Of a stretch of DNA of 47,042 bases, positions 9,410-19,560 are shown in pieces; position 1 is the first letter of the stretch; each line of letters begins with the position of its first letter. The notes under the pieces were generated by a model, which was not told the origin of the DNA, did not search any database, and worked only from the letters and a program-made list of their open reading frames with translations. Both the position numbers and the translations under genes were made by a program. Source of the DNA: Asaia bogorensis (GTDB lineage: Bacteria > Pseudomonadota > Alphaproteobacteria > CACIAM-22H2); contig CAMDLT010000031.1 in NCBI GenBank assembly GCA_945901855.1, forward strand, positions 1-47,042, read 5' to 3'.

Positions 9410-9898
9410 CTACTCGGCGGCCGTGGTGACTTGCGGGGCAAAACCGCCTTGGCCGATCGCGCCGACCCAGAACTGCTCCATGCGGCGCAGCGTCTGTTCG
9501 AGCTGGGTCAAATCCTGCGGATTGAGCGTCGAGCGCGTGAGTTCGTCGGCATGGCGCTCGAACACCTTGTCGAGCAGCCCGTGCAGCTTGAGGCCCGGCG
9601 CCGTCAGCTTCACGCGCACCGAGCGGCGATCGTGCGGGCTGCGCGCTTGCGAGATGTAGTCGTTGTCGATGAGTTTCTTCAGGTTGTACGAGACGTTCGA
9701 GCCCAGATAGTAGCCGCGCTGCGTAAGTTCGCCCACGGTCAACTCGTCGGGTCCGATATTGTAAAGGATCAGCGCCTGCACGTTGTTGATGTCGCGAATG
9801 CCCATACGGTCGAGCTCGAGTTTGACGACCTCGAGAAACTGGCGATGCAGACGTTCGACCAGCGAAACCGATTCCAGATAGTCCTTTTTCATCGACAT
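9410..9898 (-). CDS. MarR family winged-helix regulator, LdtR-like
   Basis: The 162-residue protein begins MSMKKDYLESVSLVERLH, contains DINNVQALILYNIG and the wing-helix region TQRGYYLGSNVSYNLKKLI, then DRRSVRVKLT. From memory this is the pattern of LdtR, an alphaproteobacterial MarR regulator that activates an L,D-transpeptidase gene and affects cell-wall and osmotic tolerance. The assignment to LdtR rather than another MarR protein is by pattern only. It converges on lrgAB. Its promoter should lie in the AT-rich stretch 9899-9972. Confidence 0.82.
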   Translation of the reverse strand: MSMKKDYLESVSLVERLHRQFLEVVKLELDRMGIRDINNVQALILYNIGPDELTVGELTQRGYYLGSNVSYNLKKLIDNDYISQARSPHDRRSVRVKLTAPGLKLHGLLDKVFERHADELTRSTLNPQDLTQLEQTLRRMEQFWVGAIGQGGFAPQVTTAAE

Positions 9899-9972
9899 GC
9901 GCGCGACCCCAGGCTATGTGCCCCAAAAACTTTATCCTATTTTTACCAAAATACGAGGGAATCGGTTCAAAG

Positions 9973-10845
9973 TCATGACTTACCTTGCAACACATTGATA
10001 ATCGCAGAAAAATCCTTGGCGCCGAGCCCTTGCGCCGCCATCAAAGCGTACAAAGATTGGGCGGCGGCCCCCATTGGCGTCGCTTGGCCCGCAGCTTGAG
10101 CGGCACTTTGGGCGAGCTTCAAATCTTTGAGCATCATGTCGGCCGTGAAGCCGGGTTTGTAGTCGCGATTGGCAGGCGAGGTCGGCACGGGCCCCGGCAC
10201 GGGGCAATAGCTTGTCATCGACCAGCATTGGCCCGACGATTTGGAACTGATGTCGAACAGCTTTTGCGCGTCGAGCCCGAGCTTCGCGGCCAGGCTAAAT
10301 CCCTCGGCAACCGCTACCATCGAAATGCCAAGGATCATGTTGTTGCAGATTTTGGCGGCCTGGCCGTTGCCGGGACCGCCGGCATGCACGATGGTTTTTC
10401 CCATCTGCGCCAAAAACGGCTGGGCGCGCGCGAAGCCTTCGTCGCTGCCGCCGACCATGAAGGTCAAGGTTCCGGCTTCCGCCCCACCCGTTCCGCCCGA
10501 CACCGGCGCATCGAGCATGTCGAGCCCGCGTGCCGCCGCGTCGCCCGCAACCGCGCGCGCCGTGTCCACGTCGATGGTCGAGCAATCGATCAGCAGCGTG
10601 CCCGCGGCTGCCGTCGCCAGCACCTCGCCATAAACGGCGCGCACATGCGGACCCGCCGGCAGCATGGTCACGACAAGCGCGGCCCCTTTGGCGGCGTCGG
10701 CGGCCGACGCGCATGGCAGCGCGCCGGCCGCCGCAATGTTGGCTGGGGCCATGTCGAAGCCGCGTACCGTGTGGCCGGCCTTGACCAGATTGCGCGCCAT
10801 CGGCCCGCCCATATTGCCGAGCCCCACAAATGCGACGATTGCCAT
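9973..10845 (-). CDS. mmsB: 3-hydroxyisobutyrate dehydrogenase
   Basis: MmsB oxidises 3-hydroxyisobutyrate to methylmalonate semialdehyde with NAD in valine breakdown. The 290-residue protein has the Rossmann motif GLGNMGGPMARNL, the substrate motif DAPVSGGTGGAEAG and the catalytic lysine K167 in GNGQAAKICNNM. An AAGGAG lies just upstream of the ATG at 10845. It follows the 3-hydroxyisobutyryl-CoA hydrolase gene by 14 bases, so it receives that enzyme's product. The next enzyme, methylmalonate-semialdehyde dehydrogenase (mmsA), is not in the window. Confidence 0.93.
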   Translation of the reverse strand: MAIVAFVGLGNMGGPMARNLVKAGHTVRGFDMAPANIAAAGALPCASAADAAKGAALVVTMLPAGPHVRAVYGEVLATAAAGTLLIDCSTIDVDTARAVAGDAAARGLDMLDAPVSGGTGGAEAGTLTFMVGGSDEGFARAQPFLAQMGKTIVHAGGPGNGQAAKICNNMILGISMVAVAEGFSLAAKLGLDAQKLFDISSKSSGQCWSMTSYCPVPGPVPTSPANRDYKPGFTADMMLKDLKLAQSAAQAAGQATPMGAAAQSLYALMAAQGLGAKDFSAIINVLQGKS

Positions 10846-10859
10846 GCGCCTTCTCCTTG

Positions 10860-11918
10860 TCAGTCGATGAACGTGAGCTCGTCGCCGTCGGCGAACGGCG
10901 CGAAATAGCGCTGGACCATCGCATCGGTTGCCGCATCCAACGTCGCGGGGTTCCATTTGGGCGCATTGTCTTTGTCGATCAGCAAGGCGCGGATGCCTTC
11001 GAAAAAATCGTCGCCCGCCATGCAACGCTGCACGAGGCGAAACTCCATCCGCAGACCGTCTTCGATCGACAGCGTTTCCCCCAGATCGAGCTGGCGCAGC
11101 GATACTTTCAGGCTCAGCGGGCTCATCTTGCGCATGCGGATCGCGAGCTTTGCAGCCCACGCGCTGGCGTCGGCATCCAGCGCGGCCAAGATGCCCTCGA
11201 TCGTCGCGGGCGCGAAGCACCGATCGATGGCCGGTACAAGCGTCGGCAGATCGGGCGGGCCCGGATCGACATGGAAGCGCGCAAGCGCGCTGTCGGCCGT
11301 CTCGTTCGCCAAGGCCGTTTCGAGCTGGGTTAGATTCTCGCTCGGCACAAAATGCGTGGCGATGCCAAGATGCAATATGTCGGCAGCCTTCAAGCGCTCG
11401 CCCGTCAGTCCCAGAAACCGCCCCATGCGGCCCGGCAGACGCGGCAGAAAATACGAGCCGCCGACATCCGGGAACAGCCCGATCGCGGTTTCGGGCATCG
11501 CAAACACCGTGCGCTCGCTCGCGACCCGGTAGCGCCCGTGCACCGACAGGCCCACGCCGCCGCCCATGCAATAGCCGTCGATCAGCGACACGATCGGCTT
11601 GGGAAAGCGCGCAAGGCGCCGATTGAGCCGGTATTCGTCGAAGAAAAAATCGCGCGTGAGCGGACTCTGCTTGCCCGCCTTTTTGGCCTCCAGGCCCGCA
11701 TCGCACACCGCGCGCACGTCGCCGCCCGCGCAAAACGATTTCTCGCCCGCCCCTTTGAGCACGATGTGGCGAATATTGGGGTCCTTCGCCCAAGCCGCCA
11801 ATTGCGCATCGAGCGCGCGGATCATGCCCAGCGTCAGCGCATTGAGCGCTTTGGGCCGGTTCAACGTCGCCGTCGCGCCAAGACCTTTGGTTGCGAATAG
11901 AATTTCCATGGCGTCCAA
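10860..11918 (-). CDS. 3-hydroxyisobutyryl-CoA hydrolase (enoyl-CoA hydratase/isomerase family)
   Basis: A 352-residue crotonase-fold protein of the hydrolase type, which frees 3-hydroxyisobutyrate from CoA in valine degradation. Seen motifs are FCAGGDVRAV (oxyanion hole), DGYCMGGGVGLSVHG and MPETAIGLFPDVGGSY, with the usual catalytic glutamate. The C-terminal extension ending FADGDELTFID is typical of hydrolases rather than the shorter hydratases. A second in-frame ATG at 11909 could also start it. It sits directly before mmsB, and the preceding kinase gene ends 27 bases upstream. Confidence 0.9.
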   Translation of the reverse strand: MDAMEILFATKGLGATATLNRPKALNALTLGMIRALDAQLAAWAKDPNIRHIVLKGAGEKSFCAGGDVRAVCDAGLEAKKAGKQSPLTRDFFFDEYRLNRRLARFPKPIVSLIDGYCMGGGVGLSVHGRYRVASERTVFAMPETAIGLFPDVGGSYFLPRLPGRMGRFLGLTGERLKAADILHLGIATHFVPSENLTQLETALANETADSALARFHVDPGPPDLPTLVPAIDRCFAPATIEGILAALDADASAWAAKLAIRMRKMSPLSLKVSLRQLDLGETLSIEDGLRMEFRLVQRCMAGDDFFEGIRALLIDKDNAPKWNPATLDAATDAMVQRYFAPFADGDELTFID

Positions 11919-11945
11919 CTTGCGGCACTCCGTGCTGATAACTGG

Positions 11946-13589
11946 TTAAGACGCGACGATTCGTGCCGCCGGCATGATCAAAATCGCCGTCGTGCCCGCA
12001 CCGGGCTTGCTTTCAAGATGCAGCGTGCCGCCGTGGAGTTCGGCCAGACCGCGCGAAATCGCAAGCCCCAGCCCCGTGCCCGGAACGGTCGATGCGACCG
12101 CTGCACCCAGCCGCTCGAACGGCAAAAAGACGCGCTCGAGCACGTCTGCGGGCATGCCGGGCCCGGAATCGCGAACGCTGATTTGCAGGCTGCCCGCTTG
12201 CGTGCGCGCGACCGCAATTTCGATCCGGCCGCCGTCGGGCGTGTATTTGACCGCGTTCGACAGCAGATTGAGCAGTATCTGCAGCAACGCGTGCCGGTCG
12301 GCCTGCACGGCAATCTTGCACGGCGGCGGCGCTTGAAAATTCAAAGCGTCGGCGCGCGCAAGGCCTTGCGTCGTTTCGAGGGCCGTGCGGACCAGCGCAT
12401 CGACATCCACCTTCTCGGCGCGCAAATCGAAACGGCCCGCTTCGATCTTCGAAAGATCGAGCAACTCCTCGATCAGATGCAGAAGATGCAGGCTGCTTTG
12501 CTCGATGATGCGCGAATACTCGCGGATCTTTTCGGGCGCGAGCGTCGGCATGCCCGCGATCATCGAGGAGAACCCGATGATGCTGTTGAGGGGCGTGCGC
12601 AGCTCGTGGCTGGTGGTCGCAAGGAACATCGACTTGACCTCGCTTGCCGCCTCGGCGCGATGGCGCTCGGCACCGAGCGCCGTGATCCTCAAGGCCGTCA
12701 TCGCCAAACAAACGACCAGAATGCCCACCAATTGCAGGCCGTTGCCCGCCCCTGTCTGGAAAGGCCCGAGCCCCGCCACGGTGAACGCGCAGGCAACGAC
12801 CGCGATCAGCGAGACCAGCGTTTGGGCCGCACGCAGCGACATGCGCAGCGTGATCCATGCGGCCGGAACAACCAGCAAAAACGGAAATGCCCACGACACC
12901 GCAGATCCAGGCGCCAGTTGCACCTGGAACATCGCGACGGCCGCCAATGCCGCTAGCGCCCACACGATGCGGCCGGAGAAATCGGCGGCATCGCGCGCGC
13001 TCGTTACCGGTTCGCGCTCGAGCCGCAGCCACAAAATTGCCGTCACCGACAAAAACAGCGTGCCGCCGCTGTCGGTCAGCCACCAGTTTGTCCAGACCGA
13101 AGCGATGGCCGCAAAGTCTGCATCCGTCCCCGCCGTGACGGTCAAGGCGCCGCCCAAACCGCTGATCGCGGGACTGAGCAGCGTCGCGTACAACAAGAAC
13201 GTCGACACGCCCTTGAAGCTCGCGAAAATTCCGTTCTCGGGACGGTGGCGACGCAGCAGCATCGCCGCGATCAGCGGACCGGCCGTATTTGTCGTCGCGA
13301 TCGCCAAAGCGGGCAGAACGGGCGTGGCGAACAGCCCGAAATTCGCCAAAAAAGCGCCCGCGAAAATGCCGCCCGCAAGCCCGAGCCCGCCTGCGATCGC
13401 CGCCACGATCGCGACGCTCGCCGGCAGCCAGATCGGAGCTGGAAACAGACCGTATTCGGCAAAAAACCGCGACACGATTGCAGCCATACCAAAATACGCC
13501 GCAGCGACCGCGACATTCGCAATCAGCCACGGCGCGATGCGTTTCGTTTGCAGCGGAGCGGGCAGCCACGGATTTACGGCGAGTTGCAT
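11946..13589 (-). CDS. MASE1-type membrane sensor histidine kinase
   Basis: About 547 residues from the ATG at 13589 (the frame is open to 13652). The first 300 residues carry about eight hydrophobic segments with the MASE1 pattern: FPAPIWLPASVAI, then NTAGPLIAAMLLRR and WWLTDSGGTLFL. A HisKA domain follows with H328 in TTSHELRTPLNSII, and an ATPase with LLNLLSNAVKYTPD and GTGLGLAISRGL. It lies between two valine-catabolism genes on the same strand, so it may be co-transcribed with them. No response regulator is nearby. The signal is unknown. Confidence 0.88.
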   Translation of the reverse strand: MQLAVNPWLPAPLQTKRIAPWLIANVAVAAAYFGMAAIVSRFFAEYGLFPAPIWLPASVAIVAAIAGGLGLAGGIFAGAFLANFGLFATPVLPALAIATTNTAGPLIAAMLLRRHRPENGIFASFKGVSTFLLYATLLSPAISGLGGALTVTAGTDADFAAIASVWTNWWLTDSGGTLFLSVTAILWLRLEREPVTSARDAADFSGRIVWALAALAAVAMFQVQLAPGSAVSWAFPFLLVVPAAWITLRMSLRAAQTLVSLIAVVACAFTVAGLGPFQTGAGNGLQLVGILVVCLAMTALRITALGAERHRAEAASEVKSMFLATTSHELRTPLNSIIGFSSMIAGMPTLAPEKIREYSRIIEQSSLHLLHLIEELLDLSKIEAGRFDLRAEKVDVDALVRTALETTQGLARADALNFQAPPPCKIAVQADRHALLQILLNLLSNAVKYTPDGGRIEIAVARTQAGSLQISVRDSGPGMPADVLERVFLPFERLGAAVASTVPGTGLGLAISRGLAELHGGTLHLESKPGAGTTAILIMPAARIVAS

Positions 13590-13668
13590 GCGCCGATCAT
13601 AACCGGGCGAATACAAATTGACACCTTCAAAACGCCGCATCCCAAGCGCCAACTAGCCAGCAATTCGT

Positions 13669-13689
13669 TGGCCGACAATCAGTCGGCCA
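13669..13689 (-). terminator. hairpin carrying the acyl-CoA dehydrogenase stop codon in its loop
   Basis: On the minus strand TGGCCGAC and GTCGGCCA form an 8-bp stem around a 5-base loop that contains the TGA stop of the upstream gene. No run of T follows, so a classic intrinsic terminator is unlikely. It may be a processing or attenuation element between this gene and the kinase gene downstream. Confidence 0.4.
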
Positions 13690-14818
13690 GCAATTTGCGC
13701 GCAATCAGCACGCGCATGATTTCGTTTGTGCCTTCGAGGATACGATGGACGCGCGTGTCGCGCAAATGCCGCTCGATTGGATAGTCCTTGAGATAGCCGT
13801 AGCCGCCGAAAAGCTGCAACGCGTCGTCGCATACCGCATGCCCGGCGTCGGTGGCAAAACGCTTCGCCATCGCGCAGGCGTAGGCGGCGTCCGGCGATTT
13901 GGCGTCGAGCGCGCTTGCCGCGCGATGGACCATCAGGCGCGCGGCATCGAGCGATGTCGCCATGTCGGCCAAACGAAACTGCAGCGCCTGGAATTCGGCC
14001 AACGCGCGCCCGAACTGCTTGCGCACCTTGAGATGGCCAAGGGCCGCCGCCATCGACGCGCGCGCAGCGCCGATCGAGCACGCACCGATATTCACGCGCC
14101 CGCCATCGAGCCCCTGCATGGCGATCTTGAAGCCTTCGCCTTCGGCGCCCAACCGGTTGCCCGTCGGCACTTCGCAATCTTCCAGCACGACCATGGCGGT
14201 CGGCTGCGAATTCCAACCGAGTTTGTTTTCGAGCTTGCCGAACGACAGGCCCTTGAAGCCTTTTTCGACGACGAAGGCCGAGATGCCTTTGGGCCCCGGC
14301 CCGCCCGTGCGCGCCATGACGACATAGACGTCCGACGCCCCGGCGCCCGAAATGAATGCCTTGGTGCCGTTGAGCACGTAGTGCGCGCCCGTCAAGACCG
14401 CTCGCGTGCCCAAACTCGCCGCGTCCGACCCCGCACCCGGTTCGGTCAGACAGTAGCTCGCGAACTTTGCCATCGCCGTCATGTCGGGCAGCAGACGTTG
14501 GCGCAGCGCCGCGTCGCCGAACCGGTCGATCATCCAGCATGCCATGTTGTGGATCGAGATATAGGCGGCGGTCGAAGCGCACGCGACCGACAATTCCTCG
14601 AAGATCATCGCGGCTTCGATGCGCCCCAACCCGGTGCCGCCGAATTTTTCGCCCGTGTAGATCGCAGCGAAGCCCAGTTTCGCCGCCGCGCGCAGCGTGT
14701 CGGCCGGAAAGATCTTGTCTTGGTCCCATCGGCTTGCGTGCGGCGCCATTTGCTCGGCGGCAAAATCGCGTGCCAGCGCCACGATCGCGCGCTGCTCCTC
14801 GCTCGGCTCGAAATCCAT
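13679..14818 (-). CDS. isobutyryl-CoA-type acyl-CoA dehydrogenase
   Basis: A 379-residue FAD acyl-CoA dehydrogenase starting [32 protein letters not shown] is the FAD/substrate loop, [12 protein letters not shown] and [14 protein letters not shown] are standard, and E362 in [15 protein letters not shown] is the catalytic base position of short-chain enzymes. Its place beside the hydrolase and mmsB, and the ACAD8-like [14 protein letters not shown] stretch, point to isobutyryl-CoA, the first dehydrogenation in valine breakdown. Other short branched acyl-CoAs are possible. The ATG at 14818 is preferred over an upstream extension. It is divergent from hemB. Confidence 0.87.
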   Translation of the reverse strand: MDFEPSEEQRAIVALARDFAAEQMAPHASRWDQDKIFPADTLRAAAKLGFAAIYTGEKFGGTGLGRIEAAMIFEELSVACASTAAYISIHNMACWMIDRFGDAALRQRLLPDMTAMAKFASYCLTEPGAGSDAASLGTRAVLTGAHYVLNGTKAFISGAGASDVYVVMARTGGPGPKGISAFVVEKGFKGLSFGKLENKLGWNSQPTAMVVLEDCEVPTGNRLGAEGEGFKIAMQGLDGGRVNIGACSIGAARASMAAALGHLKVRKQFGRALAEFQALQFRLADMATSLDAARLMVHRAASALDAKSPDAAYACAMAKRFATDAGHAVCDDALQLFGGYGYLKDYPIERHLRDTRVHRILEGTNEIMRVLIARKLLAD

Positions 14819-14896
14819 GGCGACCGCCTCCCGAAATTTTCTTCGCCAATCTGGTCCAGACGCGTTGGAAAGACAACGGCGTTTCGCGTAGTCTGA

Positions 14897-15925
<1,029 letters not shown>

Positions 15926-15947
15926 GCGCGATGAAGAACATGCGGAC

Positions 15948-16850
15948 TCATTCCGCGAAAAAATCCAGCAGGGTGCGGTCGTGGCGCGCCAATCGCTGGC
16001 CGCGTTCGTGGAAGCCGACATGGCCGCCGCCCGCCGTCAGCAATGGCGTCAGATGCGGGTTGTCGGCCCACGGATAGTCGCGATAGAGGGCGCCTGGAAT
16101 CCACGGATCGTCCATCGCATGGACCAACAGCGTTGGCACGGCGATCTTGGGCATAAACACGCGCGCCGAGCATTCGGCGTAATAGCGCGCGGCGTCGGCA
16201 AAGCCGTTGTTGGGCGCAACGATCCGCTCGTCGAAATCGCGGATCGTGGCAATGGCGGCATCGCGCGCGGCGGCATAGGGGCTCGTCGCCTTCATGCCTT
16301 GCAGCAGATAGTCGTGATAGAGGCGGTTGCGTCCGGCATGCATGCGCGCAGAAGTTGCCGCCAAATCGATCGGCGCCGACACCGCCACCGCTTTTTGGAT
16401 GCGCGCCGCCGCCCCCGCCTCGCCCAGATATTTGAGCAAGATGTTCGCACCCAGCGAAAATCCGACGGCAAAGATCCGGTCGGCCGAAAGCAGCGCCAAA
16501 ACCGCCGCCAAATCGGCGCTGCGTCCGGCATGGTAGCTGGCCTTTGCGCGGCCCTCACCGGCCCCGCGCCAATCGAGGTTCAGCGTGTCGAAACCGCGCG
16601 CCTGCAAAGCATGCGCGGTGCGCCGCATATAGATCGAGCGCGCCGAGCCTGCGAGCCCGTGCAGCAACAGCGCAAGCGGCCCGCCTTGACGGTTGAGAAT
16701 ACCTGTGAGCACGTCGCCGTCCGCCATCGCGAACGCGACGGATTTTCCAGACAGGTCGGGCGCACGCTTGAAGCGCGTGGCAAGCGTCTGCAGATCGCCG
16801 CCGAACCACGGAAACTGCGGTGCGAATGCCGCGACCGCCAGCCCGCTCAT
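15948..16850 (-). CDS. YheT-family alpha/beta hydrolase
   Basis: A 300-residue alpha/beta hydrolase of the YheT/ABHD1-3 group. It has the N-terminal FPWFGGDLQTLATRF typical of the group, the oxyanion turn LLLHGLAGSARS, LNLDWRGAGEG, and a full triad: S132 in VGFSLGANI, D247 in HAMDDPW and H277 in GGGHVGFHE. The natural substrate is not known. Its ATG at 16850 overlaps the stop of the preceding hydrolase gene (ATGA), so the two hydrolases form a coupled pair. Confidence 0.9.
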   Translation of the reverse strand: MSGLAVAAFAPQFPWFGGDLQTLATRFKRAPDLSGKSVAFAMADGDVLTGILNRQGGPLALLLHGLAGSARSIYMRRTAHALQARGFDTLNLDWRGAGEGRAKASYHAGRSADLAAVLALLSADRIFAVGFSLGANILLKYLGEAGAAARIQKAVAVSAPIDLAATSARMHAGRNRLYHDYLLQGMKATSPYAAARDAAIATIRDFDERIVAPNNGFADAARYYAECSARVFMPKIAVPTLLVHAMDDPWIPGALYRDYPWADNPHLTPLLTAGGGHVGFHERGQRLARHDRTLLDFFAE

Positions 16851-17695
16851 TCCATCAAGAAATCGGTGACGATGCCGATCTGGTCGGGCGCCATCAAAGC
16901 AGGCGCATGGCCGCAGCCGGCAATTTCGACGGCCTGGCAGTTTTTGCGCTTGGCCATGCGCACCAGCGTTTCGCGCAGCAGCAGATCGGACAAGGCCCCG
17001 CGGATCGCCAGGATCGGCAGACGCAACTGGTCCCAAAATGCCCACAGCGCCAGATCGTCGGCGGGCTTGTCCTGGAAGGGTTTGCCGATGGCCGGATCGT
17101 AGCGCAGGCGCAAATCGCCGTCGTCCGACTCCTCGGCGCTGTGGAAGGCCAGATGCATCCATTCGGCGTCGCTGAGGGCGCCGAACGGCGCATGCACCTT
17201 GCGCAGATACGCCTCGACCTCGCCAAAATCCTGGAAGCGCGGATCGCGCCCGACATAGGCCCCCAAACGCGCCAACGCCGCCGACGGAATGAACGGCCCC
17301 ACATCGTTGAGCACCAGCTTGTGGATGAAGTGGCCGCGATGGGCGGCCAGCAGCATGCCGATCAGCCCGCCCATCGACGTGCCGACCCAATCGACTTTTT
17401 CGACATCCAGGCGTGCGAACAGCACGGCCATGCTTTGCATGTAGGTGGGATAGGCGTAGTCGTCGGGCTTGGGCAGCCACGCGCTTTCGCCGCGACCCGG
17501 CATGTCCGGGCAGACCACGCGAAAGCCCTGCGCTGCAAGCGCGCGCGCCAGCACGTCGAAGTCGCGCCCGTTGCGCGTCAGCCCGTGCACGCACATGACG
17601 GTGCGTTGGGCGCGCTCGGGGCCCCATTCGGTCCACGCAAGCTGGTAAAAGCCGGAAGGCCCGAGCACGGGCATACGATGTTCGCGCGGTGTCAT
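16847..17695 (-). CDS. alpha/beta hydrolase
   Basis: A 282-residue hydrolase from the ATG at 17695. It has VMCVHGLTRNGRDFD, the elbow GTSMGGLIGML with the nucleophile S107, and a C-terminal GCGHAPALMAPDQ with the histidine. The acid is probably the aspartate in AIRGALSDLL. The pattern is that of esterase/lipase-type hydrolases; nothing shows the substrate. It is translationally coupled to the YheT-like gene. Its start faces the start of the first EamA transporter gene, with 98 bases of shared upstream DNA. Confidence 0.87.
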   Translation of the reverse strand: MTPREHRMPVLGPSGFYQLAWTEWGPERAQRTVMCVHGLTRNGRDFDVLARALAAQGFRVVCPDMPGRGESAWLPKPDDYAYPTYMQSMAVLFARLDVEKVDWVGTSMGGLIGMLLAAHRGHFIHKLVLNDVGPFIPSAALARLGAYVGRDPRFQDFGEVEAYLRKVHAPFGALSDAEWMHLAFHSAEESDDGDLRLRYDPAIGKPFQDKPADDLALWAFWDQLRLPILAIRGALSDLLLRETLVRMAKRKNCQAVEIAGCGHAPALMAPDQIGIVTDFLME

Positions 17696-17779
17696 GGCGA
17701 CAGTTCTACCGCGCCAAAGCCATGCTGGACAACCGCTGCGGCAACGCCGTAAAAGAGCGCCTGTTTCACGTCCATTTGG

Positions 17780-17793
17780 GGACACTTTTGTCC
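17780..17793 (+). promoter_or_regulatory. small hairpin at the start of the first EamA gene
   Basis: GGACA and TGTCC can pair over a CTTT loop and abut the ATG at 17794. The GGGGA that could serve as ribosome binding site overlaps the left arm, so the hairpin could reduce initiation. Only the pairing is seen; any control role is inference. Confidence 0.3.
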
Positions 17794-18660
17794 ATGCCGA
17801 TGTCGCCGCGTGCCCAAGGCTATGCGTTTGCCTTGGCCGCCCCCGTATGCTGGAGCTTTGGCGGCGTGGTCATGCGGACGGTCGATGCGGGCCCTTGGGA
17901 CATCGTGTTCTGGCGCGCGATCGCGCATTTGGCGGTTTTTCCGCTCGTGCTTGCCGTGCTGTTCAAAACGCCGATCTTGCGCCGCATGGTCGACGCGGGC
18001 ACGGTCGGGCTCGCATCGGGCCTGCTGATCGCGGGCATTTTCGTGTTCCATGTGATCGCCATGACCTCGACGACGGTTGCCAACGCGCTGCTGCTGCAGT
18101 CGACGGCGCCGGTGCTGACCGCGCTCATCGCCTGGCTCGTGCTGCGCGAAAAAGTCCCGTTCGCCAACTGGATTGCCATCGCGATCGCGTTTGCGGGGCT
18201 TGCCATCGTGATCGGCGGAAAATTCGACGGCGGCGATATCTTCGGCAAGGCGATGGCCGTAGCGGTGGCGCTCTGCGGGGCAACCAACGCGACCTTGATC
18301 GGCCATTTCCGCAAACTCGATTTGCTGCCCGCAACGCTGGTCGGTGCCGCGTTTGCCGCCGCGATCGGGATCGCATTCGGCGACGTGTTTGCAGTCGGCG
18401 CGCTCGACATTGTCGCCCTGGTCGGGCTGGGCCTGCTGCAAATCACGATCGGATTGACGCTGTTCTACAAAGCGCTCGAAACATTGTCGCCAGTCGAAGT
18501 CTCGCTGATCGCGCTGCTCGAGCCTGTGCTGGGACCGCTCTGGACCTTCTTTGCCGTGGGCGAGGAACCGGCGACGAGCACGCTGGTGGGCGGTGGCGTG
18601 CTGATCTCGGCGCTTGCGTTCAACACGCTTGCTTCGGCAAGCGCCAAGGCCCGTCGATGA
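17794..18660 (+). CDS. DMT-superfamily (EamA) transporter
   Basis: A 288-residue inner-membrane protein with about ten hydrophobic helices arranged as two EamA repeats. The first begins AFALAAPVCWSFGGVVMRTV, and the second ends in LIALLEPVLGPLWTFFAVGE. Such carriers export amino acids or other small metabolites; the substrate cannot be inferred. Start options are ATG 17794 and ATG 17800. It overlaps the next transporter gene by ATGA, suggesting the two form a pair and perhaps a heteromer. Confidence 0.88.
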   Translation: MPMSPRAQGYAFALAAPVCWSFGGVVMRTVDAGPWDIVFWRAIAHLAVFPLVLAVLFKTPILRRMVDAGTVGLASGLLIAGIFVFHVIAMTSTTVANALLLQSTAPVLTALIAWLVLREKVPFANWIAIAIAFAGLAIVIGGKFDGGDIFGKAMAVAVALCGATNATLIGHFRKLDLLPATLVGAAFAAAIGIAFGDVFAVGALDIVALVGLGLLQITIGLTLFYKALETLSPVEVSLIALLEPVLGPLWTFFAVGEEPATSTLVGGGVLISALAFNTLASASAKARR

Positions 18661-19517
18661 ACGCGAAGACCAAAGGCATCGTCTTGATGGTGGCGGCCGC
18701 GGTGTTTTGGAGCACCAGCGGCCTGTTCGTGCGCGCGCTCGAAACCCAGCATGCCTGGGAGATGGTCTTTTGGCGTTCGATCGGCATGATCCCGCTGATG
18801 GCCGCTTATTTGTTCTGGCGCTACGGGCGCGCGGCGCCGCAAAGCCTGCTGGCGCTCGGGCGGGCGGGATGGCTGGCCGGGACCTTTCTGGCTTCGACCT
18901 TTTTCTTCTTTCTCTACGCCGTCAGCGCCACGACCGTTGCGACCGCGCTGTTTTTGATGAGCACGTCGCCCTTGTGGGCGGCGTTGCTCGGGCGCGTCGT
19001 GCTGGGCGAAGCGCTTGCCCTGCGCACGCTGGTTGCCATCGCCGCATGCGCTGCGGGCGTCGCGATCATGGTCGGCGACGCTTTGTCGTTCGGCTCGATC
19101 TTGGGGCCGCTGGCGGCGCTGTGCGTGTCGCTGGCCTTTGCCGCCCAGATCGTCGTCATCCGCAAAGCGGGCGCCAGCGTGGATATGGCGCCAAGCGTGC
19201 TCGTCGCCGGGCTGCTGTCGGTCGTCTTTGCCTGGCCGCTGGTCGATACGGCCGCCACATCGGGGCGCGACATTCTGATCCTCATGGCGATGGGCGTCAT
19301 CCAGCTCGGTCTTGGATGTTTGCTGATGACGTTGGCGACCAAATATTTGGCGGCGGCCCAAGTCGGGCTCATCGCGTTGCTCGAAACCACGCTGGGGCCG
19401 CTTTGGGTTTGGATCGTCTATACCGAGCAGCCGAGCGGCCCCACCTTGCTGGGCGGGGGGATCATCTTGGCAGCCTTGCTGGCAAACGAGCTTTGGGCGG
19501 CGAAAAGAGTAGGTTAA
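18657..19517 (+). CDS. DMT-superfamily (EamA) transporter
   Basis: A 286-residue ten-helix EamA protein starting MNAKTKGIVLMVAAAVFWSTSG and ending with the second-repeat motif LIALLETTLGPLWVWIVYTE. It is a divergent relative of the transporter encoded just upstream, and the ATG lies inside the upstream stop codon overlap. Both may act on the same substrate. It ends 43 bases before the CoA-transferase gene, so read-through into the catabolic genes is possible. Confidence 0.88.
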   Translation: MNAKTKGIVLMVAAAVFWSTSGLFVRALETQHAWEMVFWRSIGMIPLMAAYLFWRYGRAAPQSLLALGRAGWLAGTFLASTFFFFLYAVSATTVATALFLMSTSPLWAALLGRVVLGEALALRTLVAIAACAAGVAIMVGDALSFGSILGPLAALCVSLAFAAQIVVIRKAGASVDMAPSVLVAGLLSVVFAWPLVDTAATSGRDILILMAMGVIQLGLGCLLMTLATKYLAAAQVGLIALLETTLGPLWVWIVYTEQPSGPTLLGGGIILAALLANELWAAKRVG

Positions 19518-19560
19518 AAGGGTCGCCCGTTCCGCTCTTGCGCCAAGGATTCCGCTCGCC

